DNA of 64,000 bases from CAVYWD01 sp963772225 (lineage in GTDB: Bacteria; Myxococcota; Myxococcia; Myxococcales; UBA5297). Position numbers and translations under genes: made by a program. The DNA lies in NCBI GenBank assembly GCA_963772225.1, contig CAVYWD010000004.1, positions 463,097 through 527,096 on the forward strand, given 5' to 3'. Positions 7,938 through 47,049 of this stretch are shown here, piece after piece. The notes below the pieces were generated by a model. That model was given only the letters and a program-made list of their open reading frames with translations. It was not told the DNA's origin and did no database searches. Numbering within the stretch: the stretch's first letter is position 1; every line of letters begins with the position of its first letter.

Positions 7938-10900
7938 ATGGGCCGTTTCATCGGAATCGACGTGGGCGCCGAGACCATCAAGGTGGTCGAGCTGAGCGGC
8001 GAAGGCGAGAAGCTCTCGTGGAGCCGGCGGCACATCGCCGAGCACCACAAGGAGCCCGGGCCGGTGCTCCTGAGCATCCTTCAAAATTGGGGCTGGCCCA
8101 GCCTCCAGGGCGCCGCGGTGAGCGGCCGGCTCTCGCGCCAGGTGAACCTGCCGCGCGTGCCCACCAAGCAGGCCCAGGCCATCGGCTTCAAGCACCTGCT
8201 CGGCGACGGCGCCGGCACAGTGGTCTCCATCGGCTCCGCCGGCTTCTCGGTGCTCGAGCTCCGCCCGGGTGGGGCCGAGGTCTTCCGCGAGAACAGCCGC
8301 TGCTCGCAGGGCACCGGCAACTTCCTGCGCCAGCTCGTCGAGCGCTTCGACATGACCATCGAGGACGCGAGCGCGCTGTGCGAGCAGGTGGCCGACCCCG
8401 CGCCGCTCTCGGGCCGCTGCCCGGTCATCCTCAAGACCGACATGACGCACCTGGCGAACAAGGGCGAGAGCCGAGCGCGCATCCTGGGCGGCCTCTTCGA
8501 CGCGGTCTGTGAAAATGTGCAGGTGCTGCTCAAGCCGCGCCTGTCGCCGCCCAAAGTGGCGCTGGTCGGCGGCGTCGCCCGCTCCAAGCGCATCCGCGAG
8601 AACTTCCGCCGCTTCCTCGGCCGCCACGAAATGGAGCTTGCCGAGCTGAAAGGCGACGACTTCCTGTTCCTCGAGGCGCTGGGCTGCGCCGCCGTCGCCG
8701 CGCAGGAGCCCACGGCCGTGCCGGCGCTCGAGGCGATCCTCGCCCCGCTGGAGAAGACCGAGCTCGAGCTCGTGCCGGCGCTCCGCGACTCGCTCGCGAA
8801 GGTCAAGCGCATGCCCCGGCTCGCGGTCGCCGGAATCGACGGCCCGCGCGACGTGATCCTCGGGTTCGACATCGGCTCGACCGGCTCCAAGGCCATCGCC
8901 CTCGACGTCGCCACCCTGGACGTGGTCTGGGAGGGCTACCTGCGCACCAACGGCAACCCGGTGGTCGCGGCGCAGCAGCTCATGAAGCAGTTCGTCGACA
9001 GCCCGGCGCACATCTGCCGCGTGCGCGCGGTGGGCGCCACCGGCTCAGGCAGGGAGATCGTCGGCTCGCTCATGGCCTCCTGCTACGGCGGCGAGGGCGT
9101 CTTCGTGATGAACGAGATCGCCGCGCACGCCCGGGGCGCCGCCCATTTCGAGCCGCGCGTCGACACCATCTTTGAAATCGGCGGGCAGGACGCGAAGTAC
9201 ATTCGCCTCGCCGGCGGCCGCGTCATCGACGCCGCCATGAACGAGGCCTGCAGCGCCGGCACCGGCTCGTTCATCGAGGAGCAGGGCAAGAAATTCCAGG
9301 GCATCCAGGACGTCGCCCACCTCGGGCGCGAGGCCCTCGATGCGCCCCGCGGTATCTCGCTGGGCCAGCACTGCTCGGTCTTCATGGCCGAAATCATCGA
9401 CGAGGCCGTCGCCGCCGGCGCCGACCAGCGCACCATCGTCGCCGGCATCTACGACTCCATCATCCAGAATTACCTGAACCGCGTGAAAGGCAGCCGCACC
9501 GTGGGCCAGGTCATCTTCTGCCAGGGCATGCCGTTCGCGGCCGACGCGCTCGCGGCGGCGGTGGTTCGCCAGACCGGCAGCGAGGTGGTCATCCCGCCCA
9601 ACCCCGGCACGGTGGGGGCGCTCGGCATCGCGCTCTTGACGCTCGACCAGCTGGGCGCCGCGACGGCGCTGATGCCGCTCGCGCCCGAGCGGTTCCTGGA
9701 GGCCGCGGTCGAAAAGAAGGACACCTTCGTCTGCAACTCCACCGTGGGCTGCGGCGGCGCTGGCAACAAGTGCCGCATCGACCGCATCACCACGCGGGTC
9801 GGCGGCGAGCGGATGCGCTTCACCTGGGGCGGCGGCTGCTCGCTCTACGACAAGGGCACGCGCAAGCAGAAGCTGCCCGACCGCGCGCCGGACCCGTTCC
9901 GCGAGCGCGACGAGCTGCACGCGGCGCTGGTGGCCGAGCTCTCCAAGAAGACCGGCGGCAAGACGGTGGCCATCACCGACGAGTTCACGCTCAAGGGGCT
10001 CTTCCCGTTCTTCGGCACCTTCCTCAAGGAGATGGGCTTCGACCTCGCCATCCACACCGGCGCCGATCACCACGCGCTCAAGCGCGGCATCGAGGAGGCC
10101 AATGTCCCGTTCTGCGCCCCGATGCAGCAGTACCACGGCATCGTCAGCCAGATGGCGGAGACGGCGCCCGATTTCCTGTTCATGCCCATGCTCCGCGAGG
10201 TCACGCGGGTGAAGAGCGAGGAGCACTCGGTCGTCTGCCCCATCGTCCAGGCGAGCCCGGACATGCTCCGCTGGGACCTGGGCAAGGGCCTGAAGGCGAA
10301 GATCGTGGCGACGCTGGTGGACGCGGGCCCCGGGAACCTCGCCTCTCCGCAGTTCCAGGCGAGCTGCGAGCGCATCGCGCGGGACTTCGGCATTTCGGGC
10401 GACCAATGGCGGGCCGCCTACCACCGCGCCGTCGACATGCAGAACCGCTTCGACGATGAGTGCCTCGTTCTCGGCAAGCGCGCCCTCGAATTCTGCGAGC
10501 AGAGGCACATCACGCCGGTGGTCGTGCTCGGGCGCAGCTACACCATTTACAACGCGGTGCTCAATTCCAATGTCCCGGCCATTCTGCGCGAGCAGGGCGC
10601 CATCGCCATTCCGGTCGATTGCTTCCCCATCGCCGACGACGTGCCGATCTTCAAGGGCATGTTCTGGAGCTACGGCCAGCGCAACCTGCGCGCCGCGCAC
10701 CAGGTGCGCCGAACCCCGGGCGCGTATGCGCTCTATTGCAGCAATTATTCGTGCGGCCCCGACAGCTTCACCGTCCATTTCTTCAGCTACATCATGGACG
10801 GCAAGCCCTTCGCGGTCATCGAGACCGACGGCCACTCCGGAGACGCCGGCACCAAGACGCGCGTCGAGGCCTTCCTGCACTGCGTGCGCGAGGACCTGAA

Positions 10901-12365
10901 GGCCCAAGGGCACAAGGAGCCGACGCAGCTCAAGCCCCTGGACGACGACAACGAGGGCCTCGACGAGGTGAAGCGCAACCAGGAGGTCATCCTCATTCCG
11001 CGGATGGGGCCCGGGGCGGAGACGCTCGCCGCCGCCTTCCGCGGCATCGGGCTTCGCGCCGAGGCCCTGGCCATGCCCGACCGCGACACGCTGCGGCTGG
11101 GGCGCCGGCACACCTCGGGCAAGGAGTGCGTGCCCATGACCGTCACCGCGGGCAGCGTGCTCGACCGGGTGATGAAGGAGAAGGACCCGGAGAAGCGCTT
11201 CAGCTTCTTCATGCCCACCGCGTATGGGCCCTGCCGCTTCGGCGTTTACAACCTGCTGCACAAGATCATTTTGCAGCGGCTCGGCTACGCCGACCGGGTG
11301 CGGGTCTTTTCGCCCGACTTCTCCAGCTACTACGCGGCGGTGCCGGACGGCTTCGCGGCCCTCATTATGACCGGCTTCATGGGCATGGACCTCCTGCAGG
11401 AGGCGCTCTACGACGTGCGTCCGCTGGAGAAGGAGAAGGGCGCGGCCGAGGCCATCGTGCAGCGCTACGAGCGCGAGCTCAACGAGCTCATCGAGGAGGC
11501 GGGCCGGGGCGACCTCTCCGGGCCGGGCGTCCTCCTCCAGGTGGCCACCGGCAACCTCTTCGGCGTGACCGACCTGCTCGACCGCGCCGGGCGCGACCTG
11601 GCGCAAGTGAAGAAAGACGAGGAGAAGCCGACCATCCTGGTCGTCGGCGAGATCTACGTTCGCTGCGACGCGTTCGCGAACGACTTCATCGTCGAGAAGC
11701 TCGAGGAGCGCGGCATGAAGGTGCGCTTCGCGCCCTTCAATGAATGGCTCGAGTATTCCGATTACATCAATTACCTGAACGGCGAGCGCAGCGGGCTGGC
11801 CTCGCACCTGTCGTCGTTCGTGCGCGGGGTCATCCAGTCGCTGACCTACTCGGTCCTGGCCGAGCACCTGGGCTGGCCGCGCCGCACGACGGTCAAGGAG
11901 TCGGTGACCGCCGCGGAGCCGTACATCCGCACCGAGTTCCAGGGTGAGACGGTGCTCACCGTCGGCGGCCCGGTACACGAGTGGCGCGAGGGCATCATCG
12001 ACGGCGTGGTGAGCGTCGGCCCGCTGGAGTGCATGCCGAACAAGATCTCCGAGTCGCAGTTCTTCCACATCGCCGAGACCGAGGGGATGCTCTCGCTGAC
12101 GCTCTCCTTGAACGGCGACCCGGTGGCGCCCGAGGCCCTCGACAACTTCGCCTTCGAGGTGCGCCAGCGCTTCAAGCGCGGGATTCGCCCGGCGCACCCG
12201 AAGCACGAGCCGCCGGCGCCGTTCGTCGCGGCGGCCAAGCGCGCCAAGCGCCTGGCGGAGATGGCCTTCCTCAGCGCGCCGCAGGGCATGAAGCTCTTGC
12301 GCAACCTGCCATTCTTCCCGGGGCGCAAATCGGCCAAAGGCGAGCGCGCCGTGGAAGAGGTGTGA
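7938..12365 (+). CDS. Acyl-CoA dehydratase activase, two BcrAD/BadFG ATPase domains plus DUF2229 and C-terminal activase-related region
   Basis: 1475-residue cytoplasmic protein of the 2-hydroxyacyl-CoA dehydratase / benzoyl-CoA reductase activator superfamily, whose ATPases drive electron transfer into a radical dehydratase. A first ASKHA ATPase domain (residues 1 to about 265) starts with FIGIDVGAETIK and has a CSQGTGNFL segment. A second (about 308-590) starts with ILGFDIGSTGSK and has IFEIGGQDAKY and NEACSAGTGSF, whose Cys is the usual 4Fe-4S ligand of activators. Then come a Cys-rich piece (VGCGGAGNKC, near 602), a DUF2229-like region (about 670-1000) and a C-terminal region with GKECVPMT and GPCRFG Cys motifs. 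ATG 7938 follows GAGAGGAG. No dehydratase subunit gene is adjacent, so the partner and reaction are unknown. Large fusions of this kind are known in anaerobes and myxobacteria. Confidence 0.8.
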   Translation: MGRFIGIDVGAETIKVVELSGEGEKLSWSRRHIAEHHKEPGPVLLSILQNWGWPSLQGAAVSGRLSRQVNLPRVPTKQAQAIGFKHLLGDGAGTVVSIGSAGFSVLELRPGGAEVFRENSRCSQGTGNFLRQLVERFDMTIEDASALCEQVADPAPLSGRCPVILKTDMTHLANKGESRARILGGLFDAVCENVQVLLKPRLSPPKVALVGGVARSKRIRENFRRFLGRHEMELAELKGDDFLFLEALGCAAVAAQEPTAVPALEAILAPLEKTELELVPALRDSLAKVKRMPRLAVAGIDGPRDVILGFDIGSTGSKAIALDVATLDVVWEGYLRTNGNPVVAAQQLMKQFVDSPAHICRVRAVGATGSGREIVGSLMASCYGGEGVFVMNEIAAHARGAAHFEPRVDTIFEIGGQDAKYIRLAGGRVIDAAMNEACSAGTGSFIEEQGKKFQGIQDVAHLGREALDAPRGISLGQHCSVFMAEIIDEAVAAGADQRTIVAGIYDSIIQNYLNRVKGSRTVGQVIFCQGMPFAADALAAAVVRQTGSEVVIPPNPGTVGALGIALLTLDQLGAATALMPLAPERFLEAAVEKKDTFVCNSTVGCGGAGNKCRIDRITTRVGGERMRFTWGGGCSLYDKGTRKQKLPDRAPDPFRERDELHAALVAELSKKTGGKTVAITDEFTLKGLFPFFGTFLKEMGFDLAIHTGADHHALKRGIEEANVPFCAPMQQYHGIVSQMAETAPDFLFMPMLREVTRVKSEEHSVVCPIVQASPDMLRWDLGKGLKAKIVATLVDAGPGNLASPQFQASCERIARDFGISGDQWRAAYHRAVDMQNRFDDECLVLGKRALEFCEQRHITPVVVLGRSYTIYNAVLNSNVPAILREQGAIAIPVDCFPIADDVPIFKGMFWSYGQRNLRAAHQVRRTPGAYALYCSNYSCGPDSFTVHFFSYIMDGKPFAVIETDGHSGDAGTKTRVEAFLHCVREDLKAQGHKEPTQLKPLDDDNEGLDEVKRNQEVILIPRMGPGAETLAAAFRGIGLRAEALAMPDRDTLRLGRRHTSGKECVPMTVTAGSVLDRVMKEKDPEKRFSFFMPTAYGPCRFGVYNLLHKIILQRLGYADRVRVFSPDFSSYYAAVPDGFAALIMTGFMGMDLLQEALYDVRPLEKEKGAAEAIVQRYERELNELIEEAGRGDLSGPGVLLQVATGNLFGVTDLLDRAGRDLAQVKKDEEKPTILVVGEIYVRCDAFANDFIVEKLEERGMKVRFAPFNEWLEYSDYINYLNGERSGLASHLSSFVRGVIQSLTYSVLAEHLGWPRRTTVKESVTAAEPYIRTEFQGETVLTVGGPVHEWREGIIDGVVSVGPLECMPNKISESQFFHIAETEGMLSLTLSLNGDPVAPEALDNFAFEVRQRFKRGIRPAHPKHEPPAPFVAAAKRAKRLAEMAFLSAPQGMKLLRNLPFFPGRKSAKGERAVEEV

Positions 12366-12378
12366 CCGGAGGCGTTCG

Positions 12379-13005
12379 GTGCTCGGCACGCAACATCTGG
12401 CGGCCTTTGTCGGGGCTGGGCTCCTCCTGGCCATCACGCCCGGCCCCGACATGGCGTACACCATCGGGCGGAGCACCGCGCAGGGCTTGCGCGCCGGGGT
12501 CGTCGCGGCGCTCTCGGCCTTTGCCGGGTGCCTGGTGCACATCACCGCCGCTGCGCTGGGGCTGTCGGCGCTCATGGCGGCGTCGGCCACCGCCTTCACG
12601 GCGCTCAAGTGGGTCGGCGCCGCCTACCTTCTCTACGTGGGTTGGTCGATGTGGCGCGGCGCGAGCTCCGCGGCCTCCAATTCGCCGGCCGCGCTGACGC
12701 CGAAGAGCCCTCGGCGGATCTTTCTGCAGGGCTTTCTCACCAATATCCTCAACCCGAAGGTCGCGCTGTTCTTCCTCGCCTTTCTGCCGCAATTCGTCGA
12801 CCCCGCGGCGCCGAACAAACCCGTCGCCTTTCTCTTCCTGGGGCTAATCTTTGCCATTAACGGAACCCTGTGGAATCTGTTCGTCGCGTGGTCGGCGGCG
12901 CGCGCGGCGCACCACTGGCGCCGCGGGAGCGCCGCGAGCCGCTGGGTCGGGCGAGGAGCCGGCGCGGCCCTCATCGCCCTCGCCGGGAGGCTCGCGCTCA
13001 CCTAA
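12379..13005 (+). CDS. LysE/RhtB-family amino-acid exporter
   Basis: 208-residue inner-membrane protein with about six hydrophobic helices. The N-terminal ITPGPDMAY is the family hallmark, and the middle NILNPKVALFFLAFLPQF is equally typical. Members export amino acids such as homoserine, threonine or lysine. GTG 12379 follows GGAGG (12368-12372); it lies 13 bases after the activase stop, so it may be co-transcribed with it. It converges on mbtH across a strong palindrome. A role in moving an NRPS precursor or product is not supported beyond proximity. Confidence 0.85.
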   Translation: MLGTQHLAAFVGAGLLLAITPGPDMAYTIGRSTAQGLRAGVVAALSAFAGCLVHITAAALGLSALMAASATAFTALKWVGAAYLLYVGWSMWRGASSAASNSPAALTPKSPRRIFLQGFLTNILNPKVALFFLAFLPQFVDPAAPNKPVAFLFLGLIFAINGTLWNLFVAWSAARAAHHWRRGSAASRWVGRGAGAALIALAGRLALT

Positions 13006-13065
13006 GCAGAGCCAGTGGCGGTGAGCGAAAATGGTCGCCTCGCTCGAACGACCCCTCCCCATTCT

Positions 13066-13091
13066 CCCCCTCCCCGCGAGCGGGGAGGGGG
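13066..13091. terminator. Perfect GC-rich palindrome, likely bidirectional terminator or dispersed repeat
   Basis: Twelve-base arms CCCCCTCCCCGC / GCGGGGAGGGGG separated by GA, placed between the convergent LysE-type gene and mbtH, the last gene of the NRPS operon. Position suggests transcription termination for both. There is no T-tract, so it may act as a stem that stalls polymerase, or be one copy of a genome-wide intergenic repeat; only this copy was noticed in the window. Confidence 0.5.
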
Positions 13092-13110
13092 TCGGGGGGT
13101 GAGGCCAACC

Positions 13111-13332
13111 TCACTCGGGCGACTTCTGCTCCATGGCCTTGCGCACGCTGAGCGGTCGCATGTCCGTCCAGACCTGCTCGATGTAATCCAGGCACTCCGA
13201 TTTGGTCCCGGACTTGCCCACGTCGCGCCAGCCGCGCGGATTCTCGCGGTCCGCGAACCAGATGGAATACTGCTCCTCGTGGTTCACGACAACCTTGTAC
13301 TGAGTCTCTTCGGCTCTTTCCTGGTCCGACAT
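13111..13332 (-). CDS. mbtH: MbtH-family NRPS chaperone
   Basis: 73-residue protein of the MbtH family, which binds NRPS adenylation domains and is often needed for their solubility and activity. The signature is nearly complete: NHEEQYSIW (residues 18-26), PRGW, GKSGTKSECLDYIE and VWTDMRP. The residue after SIW is Phe where the family nearly always has Pro (SxWP). A very good ribosome-binding site AAGGAGG (13340-13346) lies 7 bases before the ATG, and the gene begins 26 bases after the stop of the TE-bearing NRPS gene, so it is the last gene of that operon. Confidence 0.95.
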   Translation of the reverse strand: MSDQERAEETQYKVVVNHEEQYSIWFADRENPRGWRDVGKSGTKSECLDYIEQVWTDMRPLSVRKAMEQKSPE

Positions 13333-13358
13333 CGCTCAACCTCCTTGATTGTGGAAGG

Positions 13359-32873
<19,515 letters not shown>

Positions 32874-32888
32874 GAGAATGCATTCCTT

Positions 32889-43988
<11,100 letters not shown>

Positions 43989-43993
43989 CTGCC

Positions 43994-44005
43994 GCCAGAA
44001 TCTTT
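43994..44005 (-). other. Apparent +1 frameshift, FAAL to carrier domain
   Basis: On the coding strand AAG ATT C TGG CGG CAG: skipping the C joins ...DALSKI to WRQVLRVEKV... in a normal carrier-domain start. In the NRPS frame a TGA lies about 50 bases upstream and no convincing start codon or ribosome-binding site is available. One extra base also explains the total length remainder. Confidence 0.75.
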
Positions 44006-45702
44006 GAAAGGGCGTCCTCGGTCGCCGATTCGCTGCTCAGGACGACGTCCAAGCTCTTCTCCAGGAAGGCTTTCTTGCAGGCGCTGCGCTGGATCTTTCC
44101 GCTGGAGGTTTTGGGGACGGAGCCCACGCTCACCAGGGCGACCGCCGCACTCAGGACGTCGTGCTCGGCCGCGAGCGCCTCTCGAATGGCGGCGATTACC
44201 TCAACCGGGTCGCCGCGAAATTGGCGCTCCAGCTCCTGGACGATGACCAGCTTCTCGCGCTCGCCCTCGACCACGCTGAAGGCGGCGACCGACCCTTTTC
44301 GCAGCGCCGGGTGGCTTTCCTGGACGGAGAGCTCCAGGTCCTGGGGGTAGAGCTTTCGACCTCCCAGATTGATCAAATCCTTGATGCGCCCGGTGACGCT
44401 GAGCTGGCCATCGCTCCAAAGCCCCAGGTCGCCGGTGCGCAGGAATGGCCCTCGCCCAGAGTCGCTCAAGAAAGCGCCAAAGGTGGCCTCCGTCGCCTCG
44501 CGCTGGCCCCAATAGCCGCGGGCGACGCTGGGGCCGCGCACCCAGATCTCCCCCTCCACGCCCGGGCGGCTGGCGAGCCGCGTCGCCGGGTCGACGATGA
44601 GGATTTCGTGGTCGTCGAGGCCCTTGCCGCAGGGGACCGGGGCGAGCGGCTCGCGAGGCGCGCCATCGCCGTCTCCTTGCCAGAATCCGCCGGCGACGAA
44701 GAGCGTCGCCTCGGCCAAGCCGTAGCAAGGATAGAAAGCGCTGCGCCGAAATCCACACCGCTCGAATCGCCGCGCGAATCGGTCCAAGGTGCCGGCGCGG
44801 ACGGTCTCGGCGCCATTGAAGGCGAGACTCCACGAGCCGAGGTCGAGGTCGCCGAGCTGGTCATCGCGGATCTTGTCGATGCATAGGTCGTAGGCGAAGT
44901 TTGGCCCGCCGCTCGCCGAGGCCCGAAATCGGGTGATGGCCTGCAGCCATCGCACCGGCTGTTGGACGAACGCAGCGGGCGCCATGAGGACCGAGTGCCC
45001 GCCGCAATAGATGGGCTGGAGAATGCCGCCGATGAGCCCCATGTCATGGTACGGGGGCAACCAGAAGACGCCCACGGTCTCCGACGTGCTGCGCATGGCG
45101 GCGGCGATGCCGCGCAAATTGTGGAGGAGCGCCCGGTGGGTCAGCACCACGCCCTTGGGAGATCCCGTGGATCCGGAGGTGTATTGAAGAAAGGCGATGG
45201 AATCGGGGCCGAGCGGGACCGAGGGGGCTTGGGCCAGGCGGGGGGTGCCTTCGTCTGCGTCGATCGGCAACCAGGCGATGGGCAGCGAGCGCGCCAGGTC
45301 CGCATGCCGGGTTTGCAAAATGGAGAAAGCCGCGGCCGTGGTGAGCGCCGCGGCGGCGCCCGAGTCGGCGAGGATGGCGCCGAAGCGGGCGAGCTGGCGC
45401 GCCCGCGGTGGATAGGACGGGACCGCGACGCAGCCGGCGGCCATGGAGCCGAGCAGAGCCGCGATGTAGCTCAGCCCCGGCGGGAGCATGAGGACGACGC
45501 GGCTCCCCTCGTATCCGGCGGCCTGGAGCCTCGCGCCAATCCGGAGGGCCTGCTCCTCGAGCTGGGCGAACGTGGCGGTTTGCGCCGTGTGGCCGCTTTC
45601 GTCGAGAAAGGTAAAGGCGGTTCGGTGGGGCGTCTCGATCACCCTGCGATGGAGGACGTCCAACAGGTTGCGGCCTTCGAAATGGGCTTCCTCATTCAGC
45701 AT
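43994..45702 (-). CDS. FAAL-NRPS gene A, 5' part: fatty acyl-AMP ligase, frame broken before the carrier domain
   Basis: About 568 residues of a fatty acyl-AMP ligase, which adenylates a free fatty acid and loads it on the following carrier domain without CoA, priming lipopeptide synthesis. Seen: LQYTSGSTGSPKGV (near residue 170), WLPPYHDMGL, SLAFNGAE, YGLAEATL, GRIKDLINLGGRKLYPQDLE and the C-terminal SGKIQRSACK. The usual FAAL architecture is present. ATG 45702 lies after GGACGGAG. At about 44,000 the family reading moves by one base: DALSKI continues as WRQVLRVEKV only if one base is skipped. The unshifted frame runs on as noise to 41,596. First gene of the NRPS operon. Confidence 0.9.
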
Positions 45703-46191
45703 CGCCACGCTCCGTCCCCCGTCTTTCGCCTTCGCTGGCGCGCGGCCAGGGCGGCTCCTGCAAGTCGGCGAGGGGAATGACCGTCGTCTCTGGGGGGCGC
45801 CTTCAGGCGCAGGCAACCTGCGGAGGTGGGCGAAGGGCGGCAACCGACCAAATAGGTGCGCCCGCGCCATCGCGACCCCAGGCGAGCGTCGGGCGCTGCT
45901 CTTGTCCTGTGGAGCCGGCCCGAGAGCCGCGGGGTGGGCTCGAGCTCCGCACCTCGAATGAAAGGGTTGCCGGTGGAAGAGAGTGCACCCTGAGTGAAGC
46001 TCGACGGCGGCGCGGCGCGGGCCATTATCGGAAGCGACCGCGGAGAATTCTCTCGCCTGAATCGATTGAAGCCGAAAGAAAGGACGCGCCGGTGGGAGGT
46101 GCCCAAATGCGCGAAGCCTGGCGCGCGGCGGCTCGGGCATATTGCGCCCTTCAAACAGCGCAATGGCCGAGGACGGCGAGGAGGATGCGTG
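45703..46191. promoter_or_regulatory. Divergent control region between NRPS operon and lipoprotein/TEII unit
   Basis: About 489 bases that must carry promoters in both directions. I see no clear sigma-70 or sigma-54 site. Two overlapping, mutually exclusive small stems lie at 45797-45810 (GCGCC/GGCGC, loop TTCA) and 45808-45822 (CGCAGG/CCTGCG, loop CAA), about 100 bases upstream of the FAAL start and thus likely in its leader RNA. An AT-richer patch (GGAGAATTCTCTCGCCTGAATCGATTG) lies near 46,041. No gene recognised. Confidence 0.45.
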
Positions 46192-47049
46192 ATGAACCAC
46201 CGATGGTGTGCCTATTCCTTTTGTGCAGCGCTCGCGGCGTGCGGCTCGCCCAAGGTGACGGGCAATGACGCCGCGGACGGCGGCAGCAGCGCATTCAGCG
46301 AACCGCGGGCGGCGACCGCGTCCGAAATCCAGGCTGCCCAGGGGCTCCTCGCGCCGGCGTTGGGCCTTCAAGGCGTGCCGGACCTCACCCAGCTCGTGGA
46401 CCTCGCAAACCTGCCGACGCTCGTGTCCCAGCTGCTCGGCGACCCCTCCGCGAATCCGCTCAGCGGGCTGAGCAGCTCCCCGGACCTCGCGTCGGTTTGG
46501 CAAGGCGTCGGAGGGAACCTGGGCCCGCTGCTCCAGGGGGCGCTCGCCTCGGGCTGCGTCTCCCTCACCAGCGCCGGCGTGGCGTTCAACAACTGCGCCG
46601 TGCCGTTCCAGCAGTCCGCCGTCCAGGGGACGGTCCAGGTAGACGGGCTGCTGAGCTTGAGCAGCTCGGGTCTGAAGCTCGACCTCTCGGTCGTCGGCGC
46701 GTTCGATGCCGCCTCCGCGAGCGGGGCGCTCAAGCTTCACCTCACGGGTGACCTGGGCGCCTCTGGCGGCGCGTGCAAAGGCGCGTTCCAGGTGGACGTG
46801 AGCCTCGACGGAACGCTGGGGGGGACGTGCGTCTCCCTGGCCCTGTCCGAGGCGCTCTCGCTCGATCTCGGCTACCAGAGCGGCCAGCTGTGCGCGAGCG
46901 CCGGCACCGTCCTGGCGGTGCGCCAGTGGAACGCGCGGCCGGACGGCCAGTCGTCCGTCACCTTGCCGGACCTCGCCGCCAAGCTCGATTTCTCCGCGTG
47001 CGGCGCGGCGACGATCGCCTTCTCGCCCAAGGCGCCGTCGGGCCCGTGA
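46192..47049 (+). CDS. Putative lipoprotein, divergent from the NRPS operon
   Basis: 285-residue exported protein: CAYSFCAALAACGSP is a signal peptide with lipobox L-A-A-C, so the mature protein should be envelope-anchored. The mature part has long Leu/Ser/Gly-rich stretches with alternating hydrophobics (VQVDGLLSLSSSGLKLDLSVV) and six or so Cys, suggesting a beta-rich, disulfide-bearing fold; I recognise no family. ATG 46192 follows GAGGAGG; the open frame extends upstream without coding character. Its stop overlaps the GTG of the type II thioesterase gene, so it is translationally coupled to an NRPS accessory gene; a role in handling or export of the lipopeptide is inference from position. 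Confidence 0.7.
   Translation: MNHRWCAYSFCAALAACGSPKVTGNDAADGGSSAFSEPRAATASEIQAAQGLLAPALGLQGVPDLTQLVDLANLPTLVSQLLGDPSANPLSGLSSSPDLASVWQGVGGNLGPLLQGALASGCVSLTSAGVAFNNCAVPFQQSAVQGTVQVDGLLSLSSSGLKLDLSVVGAFDAASASGALKLHLTGDLGASGGACKGAFQVDVSLDGTLGGTCVSLALSEALSLDLGYQSGQLCASAGTVLAVRQWNARPDGQSSVTLPDLAAKLDFSACGAATIAFSPKAPSGP

Noticed and set aside
9045..12608. Minus-strand open frame of about 1187 codons opposite the activase
   Set aside because: Shadow frame; low-complexity composition (A/R/H/D-rich) with no domain, and the plus strand has well-supported motifs.
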